This document shows positions 10,401 through 24,559 of a stretch of 64,000 bases of DNA, piece by piece. A model generated the notes under the pieces. That model was not told the origin of the DNA. It searched no databases and saw nothing but the letters and a program-made list of their open reading frames with translations. Every line of letters starts with the position of its first letter. Positions within the stretch are counted from its first letter, which is position 1. The stretch spans positions 21,781,121 through 21,845,120 of the forward strand of contig JANCRA010000004.1 of assembly GCA_024362935.1 (NCBI GenBank), in the 5' to 3' direction. The DNA comes from Setophaga petechia (taxonomy: Eukaryota; Chordata; Aves; Passeriformes; Parulidae). Both the position numbers and the translations under genes were made by a program.

Positions 10401-13400
10401 CCTGGTACTGTAGTGGTGGTGAGTCTATGGCATGCATGTCTGAAGCATCCATAGTGTTGCAGGCATTGGCAGAAGTGTGAGTGTATTACTTTTGTCTCTA
10501 TCTCCTTGCTTAGTGAAAAGAACCAGATTTTTGAAGGAGGAAATAAACAAGTTCTGATAATAGAAAAAATCAGCTCTAGTACTGAGTTTCACAGAGTTTA
10601 AAAGATAAATTTGACTGCATTTGACATCCAGAATACATCATGGTAACTTGTAGTATTTCTCTAGACTTCACATGGATGCTTAATCTACACTGGGAGAGGT
10701 AGCCATTTCCAATGAGATACAAAAATCTGTTTTAAGGCAAAAGATCTGGGAGAAAGCTATATGTTGACACTGCATGGCCTGCTTTTATTATGTATTGCTT
10801 ATTAAAATAATTATTGAACAATAGATATGAGTGGCACAATGATGACCAATGATGCCCCAAATATTTATGCCAGGGTTATATTAAAGCAGTCATTTGGAAA
10901 AGAAAAAACAACTTGATATTCCTTATCAACTAATTACGACCTTTACTGTCAAAAGGGAGTTTTTTGTAGAACACCAGTGAATAAATTATTAGGCAAAAAG
11001 GCCTTCCATGAGTAAGGAATGTTATTTTTTATTATCAGTCTTCAATTTACCAAAAAATAGAATTTTAATTCTACTATACAACAAACTCCCAGCGTGGGTC
11101 AAGTTTTCCTTTGAGGACAGTCAAAATAATTTGAAGTTAAATCAATTATTACTTATGGACAGTGGTGCATAGAGAAAGAAGGAAAAATGTATTTTCATGT
11201 ATTGCTTGCACCATAGAACTGCTACTGGAAAATGATAATTTGCTGAAAAAATATACGAGATAATTTTTAGTGTAATTGTAGTAGCCATTTGTGCTTTATG
11301 AAACTGTTGTTTTATGTGGGATGTGTGATTTGGATTTATCCTTTCCTAAGTCTTGAAATTAGGGTGTTTTTAATCCCCATGTGGTATTTTGAATGTGGCT
11401 GGTAAGAATTTGTACCACAACAGATTAGTAAACATGCAAATTACTGTGATACTTCATATGCTTAATAAAATATATGGTTGAAACTGGTAGGTACTTGCAT
11501 CTTTTTAAACTAATTTTTACTGACTGATTATGAAAAACTTTCCTGGTACACACAGAAAAAAATGCAACGTAATGCGCGGCATTGCTAGCTGATTATTACT
11601 GTACACAATTTTTAAAGTTGAACGGGACTGTTGGCATAAGATCTAGAAAGAGAATCAACCCATTGCTTCCTCAAATATTTGTGATAGAGGTAAAGAAAAA
11701 AACATAAAAAGAGGAATATGATATATCTCCAAAATTAAATTACTCCAATTACATCAGTGAAACACATAACAAGTGAATTGAGATCCTTACTAAGCCTCTG
11801 GTATCTTTATATTATAACCATTTATAAGCTTTCTTAAAAATGGGAAATTTCCTGATTTATTTAACAACTTTAAACTTCATTGAAAACAAACAAACAAACA
11901 TGTTGAAAACATGGACTTCAATGTGGGATCAAAGTCATATAGCTGCAGATTTTACATTTCAATATATTTTCTGTTTTGTAAAGGTGTTTCTGTATCACCT
12001 ACATATTTCATCTGCAAATCTCCAGATAAATGAAAAGAAAATATATGGACCAATATCAGTGAATTAGACTGAAGAATTCTAAAGAAAATAATAACAAATA
12101 TAAGCCTAAAATGGGGTTAATAGAACATGCTGGCATTGAATGCAAGCTACTATGAAACAACTCAATGTTTTCCTCTGGTAACCAATTTTTAGTGAAAATG
12201 TAGGTAATGCAACAATCTGAATATTGAACAGAGTTTCAGTAAAGAGTTTGGTGTGGTGGTGCCTGGCAAGTCATCAGTGTATGTTGAGGAGGACTAAAAC
12301 TTTGCACAAAGTCTGATTATACACTGAAATAGTGTGAACTCACATAACATGAATTTATGCATTTTAGGTCTTGTAATAAAGGTATCTGAGGAGACTTGCC
12401 AGATACAAGCAACTCATAAGATTCCCTTTACTAACACAAAAGCAGAAAACTTATTGAATATGCAGGAATATAAATGAAGGTCAAGAAAAAATTGAAAGCT
12501 CTCATGGATTCATAATACCTTTAGCATGCATACAGTGCTTTTATTGTCCCTTCCATTTCTTCCTTACTCACACAGTACTTTTTAAACTTACTGCTCTATT
12601 TATTTACTACTGAGTTTTTTAAATTTCTTATTGTAAACCCAGAATCTGTGTTCTCTGAGTCTGACAGTCAATTTCTCTTAAGTTCTCCTGGAATATGAAA
12701 TTCCCTATTTCTTGTGATATGGTATAATTGTATGCCATTTTTTCACTGAAGCTCTATAATTTTTTCGGGGCAAAATTTTTTATAGAGAAGTTAAGTCTGG
12801 TCTCAATAGATTCAATTTTCCTAATGTGCCTGAGGAACACCACAAACATACATTTCTCCCAAGAAGGAATCAGAAAATTGTTAAATTCAACCACATCCCT
12901 CTGATTTGCTGAAAATTAAAATTGCCTCCCTGTTTAGGTGGCCATGAAAAAGAGTTGGACCACACCAGTGGCACTGATTCATTGTCATCAGAGAGGTATC
13001 TTGAATGTCACAGCAGTTTTCTGGAACTCCCAAAAGTAATGAGTGGGCATTTTTTAAAATTCATGGCAGAAGAAGGCAGAAAGGCATTTGTCACTACTGG
13101 CTGTTAAGGACATATCTTATTCTAACATTTTTGCAAAGATGATAGCTGCAAGACTCTACCAAGATTTCACTCTCTTCTTCTGAGGGAAATTACCTCATTG
13201 GAACAACAGTCTGAACTTTTTCATTCTGATGTCAACAATCCCTGCCTTGCGATTGTTGTGTGCCTTTTTAATTCAGAGCATTATAGCATCATTTACTGTT
13301 GCACAATTAATTTAAGAAAAACAAAATCTCTGGCACTTTTGCATCACTTAAGAAGGAAATGTTCAAGTCAAGAAAGCTGTAGCAGCACAGGCTGAAGTAA

Positions 13401-16400
13401 ATCAATGCTGTCATACAGGTGAGAACATCCTAATTGCCTATATGATATGTTTTTTTATTTATCAGTGTTACCAAAAATACTGCAAGGTCAGTAAAGATAA
13501 TTTTCTTTAAATGGATCCCCTCTTCCTTTTCTTACTTTTTTTCCCCCAACAATGCTGTCACAAGAAAACCACCAGATGTGAAATGCAAAAAAACTACACT
13601 GAGAATCTAAGGCAAGAACATTGGACATTTATGTAGAACGTTCCAAAGATTGAAAATGCTTCATAAAATGCAATACTTCAATCTCAAAATTTTGGAAAGT
13701 CATTTAGGAATGACTTAGAATGACTTCCATACTTAGACATGACATGTCAAAGGAATTAGAATTGGACATGAATTGGTTTATTAGTGGAGAAAGATTCACA
13801 AACAGTAGAGACATAAACTCTGCTCTCTCAAAGGATGAAAGGTGTGTTTAATGACTTGCAAAATTAACAAGGGCACATTGAAGAGGACTTAAAAATTTTA
13901 TCTTTGTTTTTGCTGCTGAAGACATTTTAACTTTTCAAGTTTCTTTTATTTTAGAATTTCTCATTAAATATTTAATAAGGACACTGACATCCAGGTGATA
14001 ATTCTCCCAGTAGCCACAGAAGACTGAGAAAGGGGTGATTAATGCAGTTTTCATTCACATCTTTGGTGGATATAAAGAAGGATTAAATTACTTTGACCCA
14101 GTATGGCCAAGACATTCAGAGACTGCTCTATGGATACCAGAACTTGTTAATACTGCTGTTATGTGTACAGAAATTCTCCTTTTTAGCCCACCAGGCCAAA
14201 CGATGAAGACACTACAGTATGTTAGTGAAAAGCACCCCCATAACAAAATAACAAGTAAGCAAAAAAACCCCAAAACCAAAACAAACAAAACCCCCAAACA
14301 AATAAACAAGTCAAGCTGTAACATGTAAATTTCTTGGGAACTTGCAAATCATAGGAGAAATAAAGTACATTTTTTTCAGACTAGACTCTCAGAGCATCAA
14401 GGGGTCTAGTCAAGATTGAGTTGGACTTTTTTTCATGCTAGATAGACTTGTAGGCTGTAAAAAGACACTACAGACAGAGAACATAAAGAAAACCTAACTT
14501 GCCTTAGATGGTTGGTAGCAGAGACAGAAATTGTATCTAAACCTCACAAATATAGGTTCAAGCCCCACCTGCAAGATCATCTTCTCTCTCATGGGAAGAG
14601 CCTTTCATTTTGATACTTTTCTCCTAATTCAATTCCCAGAAATGGATAAATGTAAATAACTAAAGGTTTATGAAATACATCATTATGTTCATAAAACTCT
14701 GCTGTAGTTGCTGGTACTTGTACGACTTTGAAGAAAGCAATGATAAAATCCACTTGCACTCTCATGCAAATAAGCTTTGGGTACCAGCACTGCCTCAGAG
14801 ACAGTCTGTTTTCAGACAGATTTCCTCTTTCCTTTGAGTCTTATCTGAGCCAGATATTTTCATTTTCTTACTGAGCTAAGGTAGTTAATCAGGTCTTCTC
14901 GTCCCTTTGAGCTCCGTGGTTTCTAATTAGCATTATCCCTCTTCCAAGTGCTATGGAGCTTTGGCTCCTTGGAAGAACTGCCTCATTCTGCCTTGAGGTA
15001 CTGATGCTTGCAGATGGCAGTGCTCAGCCCAAGACATGGATACATGGATAGATGTCAGGTTTTTGTTGCTTTGAACTTAACCCATTTAGGCAACTGCTTT
15101 CAGCTCTAGAATGGACACCACCCAGTTCTTCTTGGTTATGCAGCTATCTATTCTCAATTTTTCTACTTATCAAATGTTTCTTGCTGCCATATATAGCAGT
15201 GATAAAAACCAGGAAAATGGGGAGGATGAAAGTTTCATGGAAGAAATAGAAGATGCAAAGAGCTTGTTAAACATTCTATCAGCCCCTCATTCTAAGAATT
15301 TCCATTAATTGCTTTGTCATCAAAATGCTTAGGGGGACCCTTATGATCTCAAAAGATTCAGCTGGACCACCCAGAGCTGCAAATGGGAAAAGAAGGCACA
15401 AGGGCCTCTTGGATTAAACTTACTCCCATTCTAACATCTTGAAAATATTCTATGAGGGGCCTTCCCACCATCATCAAGCAATGAAAACCTTTCTTTGTAC
15501 TCATCCAATGACTTTAGTGCCGCTGTGCTGCCTGAAAGCCAGACCGGAAGAAAATATTCACCTGTAACACTGACTTGATAGAAGAATTACGTCATAGCAG
15601 TAAGACCATTGGAAACACATATTGAAGGTTTCTGTATCCTGGTGAAATCTAATTAATATGCTACCTGCCTACAGAATTAGCATTTATCTGTGTGTCCTAC
15701 ATCATGAAGAAACATTCTGTGTCTGTCAGGGACTAATTCAATGAAGTTGCTACTGATGGCCTTTACATGAATCTTGCAGTAATAAATCTTCCCATTCACA
15801 GGAATATCCTGTCTTAAAACTTTTACAAATGAAAAGGGCAGGATGAATTTAGTGACTTAAACACAGTTGGAGAAAGGAGAAATGACCTCACAAAGTGAAG
15901 AAAAAGGCAGGCAGGGAGCAGAGGAATTGGCAGTAGAAATTATGTGTGCCTGCATACAACTATAAATGAAAGAAATTAAACGACATTATAGCCATCAAAA
16001 TACGTAGCTACATGGATTGTACATATAAAGCCAATAAAAGATCAAATTTTTGAAAAAGAGAATTCTGTTTTCCATAATAATTCAAATTAAGTGAAATATA
16101 TTTGTTCCAATATTCCATAATAATATAACCATTCTTCTGGAAACATAAGGGGAACAAAAAGGAGTAACATAATAGATATATTATTTTAAAGTTATGGTAA
16201 ATAAACCATGAGAAATCCTCCCCCACCAGTGGAGTAGAACTGAATACGACAAAACCATTGTGAATTATCTGATGCTCGAATTGAGGCAGTGGCAAATATC
16301 AGGCATGTGGTCAATTGCTTATTTTTCATGTGGTTTGTTGCATCTGATTGTCCATAGTTATGAACTGAAAACCTGATATGTATCTCTTCTGTTAGTGAAT

Positions 16401-18004
16401 ATGTGTAAAAAGCTGAAATGCAGGGAAAAAAGATGACCACATTGCAAAGGCATAGACTATACTTAAGGCAAACATTTTCTTAGTATCTGATGTCCATTAA
16501 ATTTTACAGCAATCAGCTTGCATTTTAACCTGGACAGTTGCACTTGCTTTGGTCTTCTGAGATTGTCCAAGACCATGATAGTTTCTTCACTGTTAAAACA
16601 GCAAGTACTTTTAATGACATGTTTTGGAGATGCTCACATTAAAACAAAAGTCTGCTTTATGAAGCACTGTATGAAACTGTACTTTTTTATGAGGTGAAAG
16701 TTTCCATTGATCTCAATTTTTAGAAACTACAGAGAAGATAACTTCACCACATGAGAGAATATTCAAATGTAAGACGACTCCCTCACAGAGAGGGACAAGG
16801 TTTGAAGTATAAAAAGGCCACAGTTTTGCCCTACATCATAAATCCTTCTGTAATCCATAGGCAGAGTATCAGCCATATCAGAAACTGAGTCTTACATGCA
16901 GGGACACCAATAACATATGTTCACAGTGTACTCTTAGATGACCCTGTGTTTTAGTACTCCCCTTTTGATTCTTCTTATATCATGAAGATTTCTCTATAAG
17001 TACATGAAACAGATCAAATTAAAGGCCAATCCAGCCACATGCATAACAGCATTCTTCAATTAAAACAAAGACTTAACAAACTAATTGATGGGACAAAGAT
17101 TTTAAAGCCTACATACAATCTCTTAGCACATTTAGGAAGATTATGGCTTAATGTACAACTCTTTGGTTTTTCTGACATATCTTCAGTGCCTTGCTGAAAC
17201 CTTCCCCCCTGCCCCTGCACCTGGACTGGAGCTCATTGTGCTTTAAGGAGGGTTTTTTTGGCTTGTAGAGAAGAGGACTTTCATGACTTCAAACATGGAC
17301 ATTAGATCAAGTTTTTATCTTCTCACATAATCCTGTCTTTGATGTCACCAGGCTGAGGCCTCTTAGAATAGAAAGAGAAAGCTGTGAAAAGAGGCCCATT
17401 TAATTTATACATTTAAGTGATGCTGTTCTAATTCACCAGACTAGCATTTTCATTGTTTTCTGCTTTGCATCCTAAAGGCAGGCTTACACCAGGCAATTAT
17501 GAATGGCTCTTCTGAACAAATAATTGAAATTCTCTAGTTGTGTGACATGGTTAAACAATGTCAGAATTGGAGATGAGAGGTCAAACATATTCCGATTGGC
17601 ACCACTGAAGTTACAGGCTACTCTTTTCATTTGCCTTGAAGGATGAGTATTTGTAATCATTTGTTTTAACTCCAGTTAATCAGGTAAGCTGCATGATACA
17701 AAAAACGAACATGAAAATAATATTTTGTATTTGCCTTCAATCCAGAACAATTGTCTTGAATTAAAATAACAAATCCTGAGAAGGTGGTATGGAAGAATGC
17801 TTTGCAGCATCTCTCTATCTGATGAAAATTAAGCTGGTAAAGATACACAACATTTACAGAAACCTCCTCTTGAAACTGTGGTAAGGAGACAGCCGTAAAA
17901 ACAGCAATTGATTCTATGTGCAAACACCACTGTTGAAAAATTTTGTGCTAAAGTTCATCAAAACAGTAGAATTTTGTACATATCCTAAGAAAATCAAAAC
18001 TCTA

Positions 18005-18032
18005 TGTGTGTGTGTGTGTGCGTGCGCGTGTG
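18005..18032. repeat. (TG)n microsatellite grading into TG/CG
   Basis: Eight TG units are followed by CG/TG alternation, all alternating purine-pyrimidine. It is a short simple repeat. Confidence 0.9.
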
Positions 18033-18944
18033 GACAGTGGAATTGTACTGCAGAAATACAAGTAATGAGATAAAACACTTTATCACGCTGAAAGTTGAAT
18101 AGAAAGGTCTTTTTGTTTCAAGGATTCACTAAAGGAATGGACTGACTGGAAGAAAAACAGGATAATCCAGAAGTAAAATATCCCTACCTTCCTAATTCAG
18201 AGATATTTATGCATAGTGATCATTGCCATGAACCAAAACCAGAGCAATTTGTTTTTCCATTTTCACCAAAATGCAATATACAGGATAAAATTTACATATT
18301 GTTTGTTGCCTTACTTAAGGCACTGTTCCTGTTTCACAAAGTACACTTGGTCCAAAGCAAAGTACTGCTAATTCAAGCCATTCAAAACTCAAGACTCTCG
18401 TGTTTCCCACAACCCCCAAGCCTTTTTATTTGCCTTTTGAAAGTATGAAGTACCAAAGTTTAGTTCTTCTTTATAACAACAAAGCTAAAACTTATTTCTC
18501 TTTGAAAAAAAATCTGATATGGATCATATTTGTAATCACATTAATTAGAGGGAACAGAGTTCATAAATGTACCTATTAAAATTATTGGAATTTTATACTA
18601 CTGCTCCTATTACCACTTCTCACCATTGCAGTCCCAAAACTCTATTTTAATTACATGTTTAAACATCATGTAGACTTAAGCTATGACACATTATTTTCCA
18701 TTTTACAATGCCTTTTATGGTTATTAAAGTTAATTTCAAGAGATGTTCTTTTTTTTTTCTGCTTTCTAGTGTGAGGTTAACATGAGTTATACTCTAATTT
18801 ATGTTTATTAGTGGGTTATAATTCTAACTGCATCTCCATGAGAAACATTACATACTTCCACAACTACCTTCCTGATGATCAAAAAACAAATAGTGAACAA
18901 TGAGGAAAGCCTAAAAAATATCCCCATACCCCTGCAACCAAATA

Positions 18945-18997
18945 AAAAAAACCCCAAAACCAAAAAAACCCCAAACAAACAAACAAACACCCCCCCA
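18945..18997. repeat. A/C-rich low-complexity run
   Basis: The run is made only of A and C (AAAACCCC, CAAA units and a C run). A similar run occurs at 14259-14310. It is a simple low-complexity repeat of unknown origin. Confidence 0.8.
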
Positions 18998-20139
18998 CTT
19001 CTGCTCTAAAATTGAGGAATGGCTGTCTAAATACAACCTAGATTCTATACTGTGTCACTTTTTGTCATATTTTGCTGCTGTGGTTTGATATTGGAGCACT
19101 ATCCCATCTGTGCCAGTCTACGCCAGTGACTTTTGGAACAGAAGGTTAAAAATATTCCCTACAATAGTCAGAATAAATTAAACTCTGGGCAAGGAAATGT
19201 CACATCTCTGCTGTTGTTACCATTGACATTAGTCCCAGTGACTTCACCTGGAGCTGGATCAGTCTCTTGTTTTGGTGAAAAACTGTAGACCTGCCAGTTC
19301 TACATGCAGAGTTGCTCATATGTTCTGCATTTCTGGAGCACAGTCACAATTGCCTATGGATTGACCATATTTAAGTAGATTTGCCACTCAGAAAAAGGAG
19401 TGGAACTATCCTTTCTCAGTAGGTATAGAAAAACATTAGCATCAGCATTATACTAGTTCATTAGACTATCCAACATCATGTTAAGAAAACAATATAAATA
19501 TAGTATATAGTGATATGGTTTATTTAATTGCAATTTATGTGATTTCATGACAGAATTTGATCAAATATAGTAGAATCAGAATTTCTGCAGGTACCACAAC
19601 ACTACAATACCTTGTGCTGCTAGTGACTGGAAACCTCTTCAGAGTGGTTCAAAGTCTGCACTCTGTCACACATAGATGGCAGTTCAGGGGATGGTAGAGT
19701 GGATGGCTGACAATTTCCTGTCTGCTGAATTTTCCTCTGAGTAGAGCAGCAAACTGGGAACTGCTAGTGCCTCCACAGACGGCCTCCTTTCCCTCCTAAT
19801 GGGTGAAACTGCCACTTTTTTCTTGGCCTCAACAAGGTTGTTACTTTCTGTCACATACCCTGGCTATTAGGAGATGTTGTTAACAATACAATCCAGTTTG
19901 GATATCTTTTGTCTAGTGGGGAAGAGGTTTTGGACTACAGTTTCTATGCACAATAAAATAAAAGAGTCCTTAAAGATGAAAAGTGTTAGGACTGAGCAGT
20001 TTGCTGTGTCCCTTCATTTGGCTGACTTAGTTCCTGGCCAACAGAATTTTAGTCACCTAGGGAACATCTCAGTGCTATATGTAGCAGGGGACAGCTAATA
20101 AATAGCATACTCCATGAAGAAGAGACATTTCACTCACCT

Positions 20140-20290
20140 TAAACAGGAATGAAGCCGTGTCTCACGCAGCCTGAGTGAATGCTGTATCACGGAGCCTCTG
20201 GAAACCAGGATGCACACCCTTCCAGCCACAGAATAAAGAAATTGAGTTTGACACTCAGTCAACACCGGTTATTTTAGGTATCTTACTGAA
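20140..20290 (+). mobile_element. Possible degenerate LTR 3' part
   Basis: The segment has the look of an R/U5 end of an endogenous-retrovirus LTR: a GC-moderate stretch with AATAAA at about 20233, then a TTTGACACTCAGTC-like tail. It is more GC-rich than its surroundings. I recall similar endings in bird LTRs but cannot confirm the family, and no internal viral coding sequence is seen nearby. Confidence 0.35.
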
Positions 20291-23200
20291 GAACTTCGAT
20301 TTATCCCATTAAAAATCAAGTATTTTCTGTGGGGATTCAAGACAGCTAAATCAGGAGCTCTGGATTCTGCCACCTGACCCAGGCATACACATTTTCCCGT
20401 GAAGCTAATCCTACCTATGTATATTTAAATAATACTGAAGTACTTATACCTTGTCATACTTTGCTCCATGCTCTTTTTCTTTCAGCATACACAGAACTAA
20501 ATAAAAAGATGCAGAGATAAGTCATAATACCAGTAAATACTTGAGCAGAAAATCAGTAGCCCTATTTGGGTCAGTATTGAAAAGTTAGGTTGCAGTTTTC
20601 AGTCATATTTTTCATATTTTTCTCCCTTTGTGCTACTTATTTATGACATGAAAAATCATCGACATCTGAGTCTAAGTATAACAGTGGAGCACGGAGGAAT
20701 TATCACTTCCAACAGTTCTGCCAATACAACAACACTCACCTCTGCAGCTATAGCTGCTGGAATCTCCTTTTGGACTCATTTATTTTATTCTATTCTGTTA
20801 CACAGCAGGTCAGTACTAGGTCAGTAAGGGTAATCTAGACTTTTCACAACATTGATTCATGATCTTTTAAAGCCACTTATTTGAAAACAAAATATGGTAC
20901 ACAGTGTCAGTTATGAAAATGAACACAGATCTTTACTTAGATGGCAGCTTATGCCTATCTTACACAGTTGTAAGTAGTTAAAGTAAATTTTGTCAGGGGT
21001 GAATTTGATCCCAGTAAAATTATTTCTTTCTGACTTGCAATCATCCCTAGGACTGTGTATTTTCTGAACTGCCCATGACTAACATTATAGTCAGAGGTTT
21101 TTTTATATAATTTATTTCAAAAGAGAGATCAGACATCTTACAAACAGAATAAAGGTGCATGCACTAATGATATTTGTTTATCTTTTGAAAATGCTTCTCA
21201 GTGTAATGTTCATCATATTTCCATAAAGGCAGAGTGGTGATGACATGATTAGATAGTTAAGTTATTTTGTCATTAAAATGATTTTATGAATAGGATGTAA
21301 AATATCAACTGGATACCTGTGATAACCTTCATCTGAAGAGTCTGTTACCTATATACAGAGATCAGAATGGGAATAATATATGTAAAAAAAAGTAAAATTA
21401 AAACTGATTGAAAACTGCCATATCAAATTTGCCAAAGGGAGTTTTATAAATGTGAGTAAGGTAGAGTTTTCACAGGCAGGGAGATATACTAGTGACTAGG
21501 AATAATTGGGAACTTGAAATTCAATTAATATCTACGCTTGTGACCACTGGCAGAGTAGAAACAAATGGGAATACTGCTGGGATAAGAGTAAGCAAAGAAA
21601 GGTTTGAGATTTGATATAATGGGAAAACAAAGAGGGAAAGAAGGAAAGAAAGAAAGGAAAGAAAGAAAAAGGAAAAGAAAAAGAGAGATGGATACTGAAA
21701 ATGCTGTGGGAGAGAACGACAATAGTTAGACAAGATCTGGAAAGGAGTTTCAAAGCCAGCATAACACAGAAATCTGGTCAAACCGAGGTTGTCCCCATGG
21801 AATTAACTGCTGGGACAGTCATAGCAGTACAATCAAGCCTTCAGTAGACTTAGATCAGTACCCATTTTAAGTAAGACAACATCATAAATTTGATAGAGGA
21901 TGCTTTTCAAAAGGGCAGACTCATGAAGTCAGTAGTGGAGACTGCTGAAAGATATAATGTTCATGTACATCACAAGCTCTTAAACATATGATCCCAAATA
22001 CCTATGGGAAGTCATAATTGAAATGTCATCTTTCAAATTGTTCACTCATACAGACTACTTTGGCTTCACAAATTTATACATTGATGAGATACCCATGTTT
22101 CTAGTTATAGTAGGGATAAGAAGAGGAAGTGGAACAAGATGGTTTTCAAATGGTCAGGGAAACTGAAATTCTTCCCTTTTAGGAAAAAAACACAGAGCAG
22201 ATAATGATTCAAAAGACTTCAGAAGATTTTGGGCCCAAACACAGTTGAAACAAGTTGAACTGAACTCACAACATTTTGGTGTTAAAGAGCACATCACAAA
22301 ACCAGTAAAGCACAGCACAAATACTTGTGGCTAAGAAAGTTTTCCCAATGTAGATAAATTTAGCTAAAGTAATTTTCAATTGGATAGATCAAATCCCTAT
22401 TTTCAAATACTGATATGAAAAGGACATTCCAGTTAAAGAGAATGTACAGTATCAACTCACTATTTGATAACATCTTAAGAACTATTAGAAGTTACATAAA
22501 GAAGTTGCAGATCCCAATTCCCCTTAGTGTTAGAGTATGGGTCCTATAAAGGTTCTACAAGACTGTGTTTTAATTTTCATATTGCTGTTGGCTTATATAA
22601 ATACATTGGGGAAGTAGATGAAATTTTTTTTGCTTTTTGTTTCCAAATCATCCCATGTGTTGATTTTTATAGGAATAGCAAAACAATCTGTTTTGAAACT
22701 TTGCAAGAGAAAACAAAGTTTTGTGTGAGCAATGGAAGCACTAAAGCTGGGACACTATAGATTTGCTTCCTACATTCTCTAGAGCCCCTGACTCATATGT
22801 GTACTCAAACCATGCAGTTCTTTCAGTTTCATGTTTAATGAAAGCCAAGGAAATTTCTTTTTTTTTAGACCTATAATTCTCTGGAAAGGTAGAGGCTTGA
22901 AGGGAAGAAGAGAGAGATGGAGAGTCTGACTGCATAAATTTTTAAGGTATATTGTGAAGGAAATTAGAGAATAAAAGGATAACATTAATGTAACCAGTAC
23001 CATACAGTCAAAGACAGCATGGGAACTATTTTAGATTGAACTATTAGGTCGTAAGTGGATGAGACTTTATTGACTCCATATATAGTTAAATACTGGAAAT
23101 TGTGGACCAATTATTACTGACAGGCTCTTAGAAACACAAACTAATTAAAAATATTCCCCATTCATCAATTCATGGACACACACACACAGAGAAAAAACCC

Positions 23201-24559
23201 CCACAGAACTGAGAGATTAAACCTTGATTACAGATGAAGTACAATTTGCACTGATGTTTATGAGTTCTTTGGCTAAATAAAATCAATTTAAATTAGACAA
23301 TCTAGTAAGTCTTACTTGGAGTAAATCTTAGAGACTAAGAGTAGATTATCTTTCTTTAAATTGATAATAAATAGTAGTTACTGAATTTGAAAAAGAGTTA
23401 TAGAGCTGTTGAGACATTTAATCTTGAACATAGAATCCTGCTTCTAAGAAGAGCAAGAGATTGTATAACATACCATGAATAAATGCATTTTTAAAAACTA
23501 TTGAAAGATTGACGGTAGTTCTTATAAAAACTGATAAATATGAATGTGAAAATGAATAAAATATAAGGTCATCAGCAGCTTACCCTATTTGATGAACTTT
23601 GATCATGTAATAGGGTTTGCATTTGTTTCTCAGATCTGAATGGAGATGGAATTCAAGATAAGATATTAATCATAATTAAACTGACTATAACAGGTCTATG
23701 CCAGCAAATTCTTAACGACAACAAAGAATGCTTAGCCATAATGAACTGCTTCATTCATTAATTCCCTCATTAAGAAGGCCTCCACTTAATAAGTTCAGTA
23801 AAAAGTTGATATAATATTGTATTTGTATTCTCTTTTTTATCAATTTCCACTTCGGTGGTATATTATTTGTAAAATGAAATAAATAATTTAAAACATGTAA
23901 TCACTTGTATATATTCATATAGTAATTCCCTAAGCAATGCAGTGTTTATAAGTTGTCAGTGTGCATATTAATTTGTCATACCCACCAATCTCATGTTCAT
24001 TTATTTACTACTATTCATTGAGAAACAGATTAAAAAGGACATGCTGCCCCTTCTTCAAAAGTTTTAATAAGGCCAAGTAGGCCAAACAGCATATTCCAAT
24101 TGAATCCTGCTGGTTGCCAGGACTTGAAAATTACTCATTACTCTTCTTCATTATTTAATATGTTTGTATGCATGATTATTTATGAATATATGTTAAGTGA
24201 CAGATAAAGTAACACTTCCTCATTTGGAGATTAGAATGTATTGATTGTTCAGTATGTACAGGCTCATAGGAACTTGTTGAATACCATTGATTAACTGAAA
24301 TGTGTGTCATAGTGATAAAAATTGGTGATAGCCCTGTGCAGAATAAACAAAGAATGAACTTTTCCTTAGTCTTCTCCTTTTCCTTATTCTTCTCCTTTCC
24401 CTCCTTCCTACCACCAAACCAGGTCCTCATAAATACCTATATGACCACTACTCAGAGAATTCAGGAGCTAAGCTTCTGTTTTCCAGGAAAATAGCAGCAT
24501 ACACACTGCACATAAGCAAGTGAAAAATCATATTGTTCTCTTCTCCACCAAAACCTAGC
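20291..24559. other. AT-rich intergenic region without recognisable genes
   Basis: No gene is supported. A purine-rich GAAA-type stretch lies at 21635-21690 and a short CA run at 23174-23187. The part from about 23700 to 24180 contains many TAAT-type words with interspersed GC-balanced sequence and is a candidate conserved noncoding element. Confidence 0.4.
21635..21690. repeat. GAAA/GGAAA purine-rich simple repeat
   Basis: The stretch is almost purely A and G with imperfect GAAA and GGAAA units. The phenylalanine-rich open frames on the opposite strand come from this repeat and are not genes. Confidence 0.8.

Larger units (their letters stand above)
7431..20130. other. AT-rich intergenic region without recognisable genes
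   Basis: No reading frame here resembles a known protein or looks like a spliced exon set. Minor low-complexity pieces are A/C-rich runs at 11886-11902, 14259-14310 and 18945-18995, and a TG/CG dinucleotide run at 18005-18032. No CR1 or LTR copy is recognised. Octamer-like ATGCAAAT words occur near 11435 and 14765 but carry little weight alone. Confidence 0.45.
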
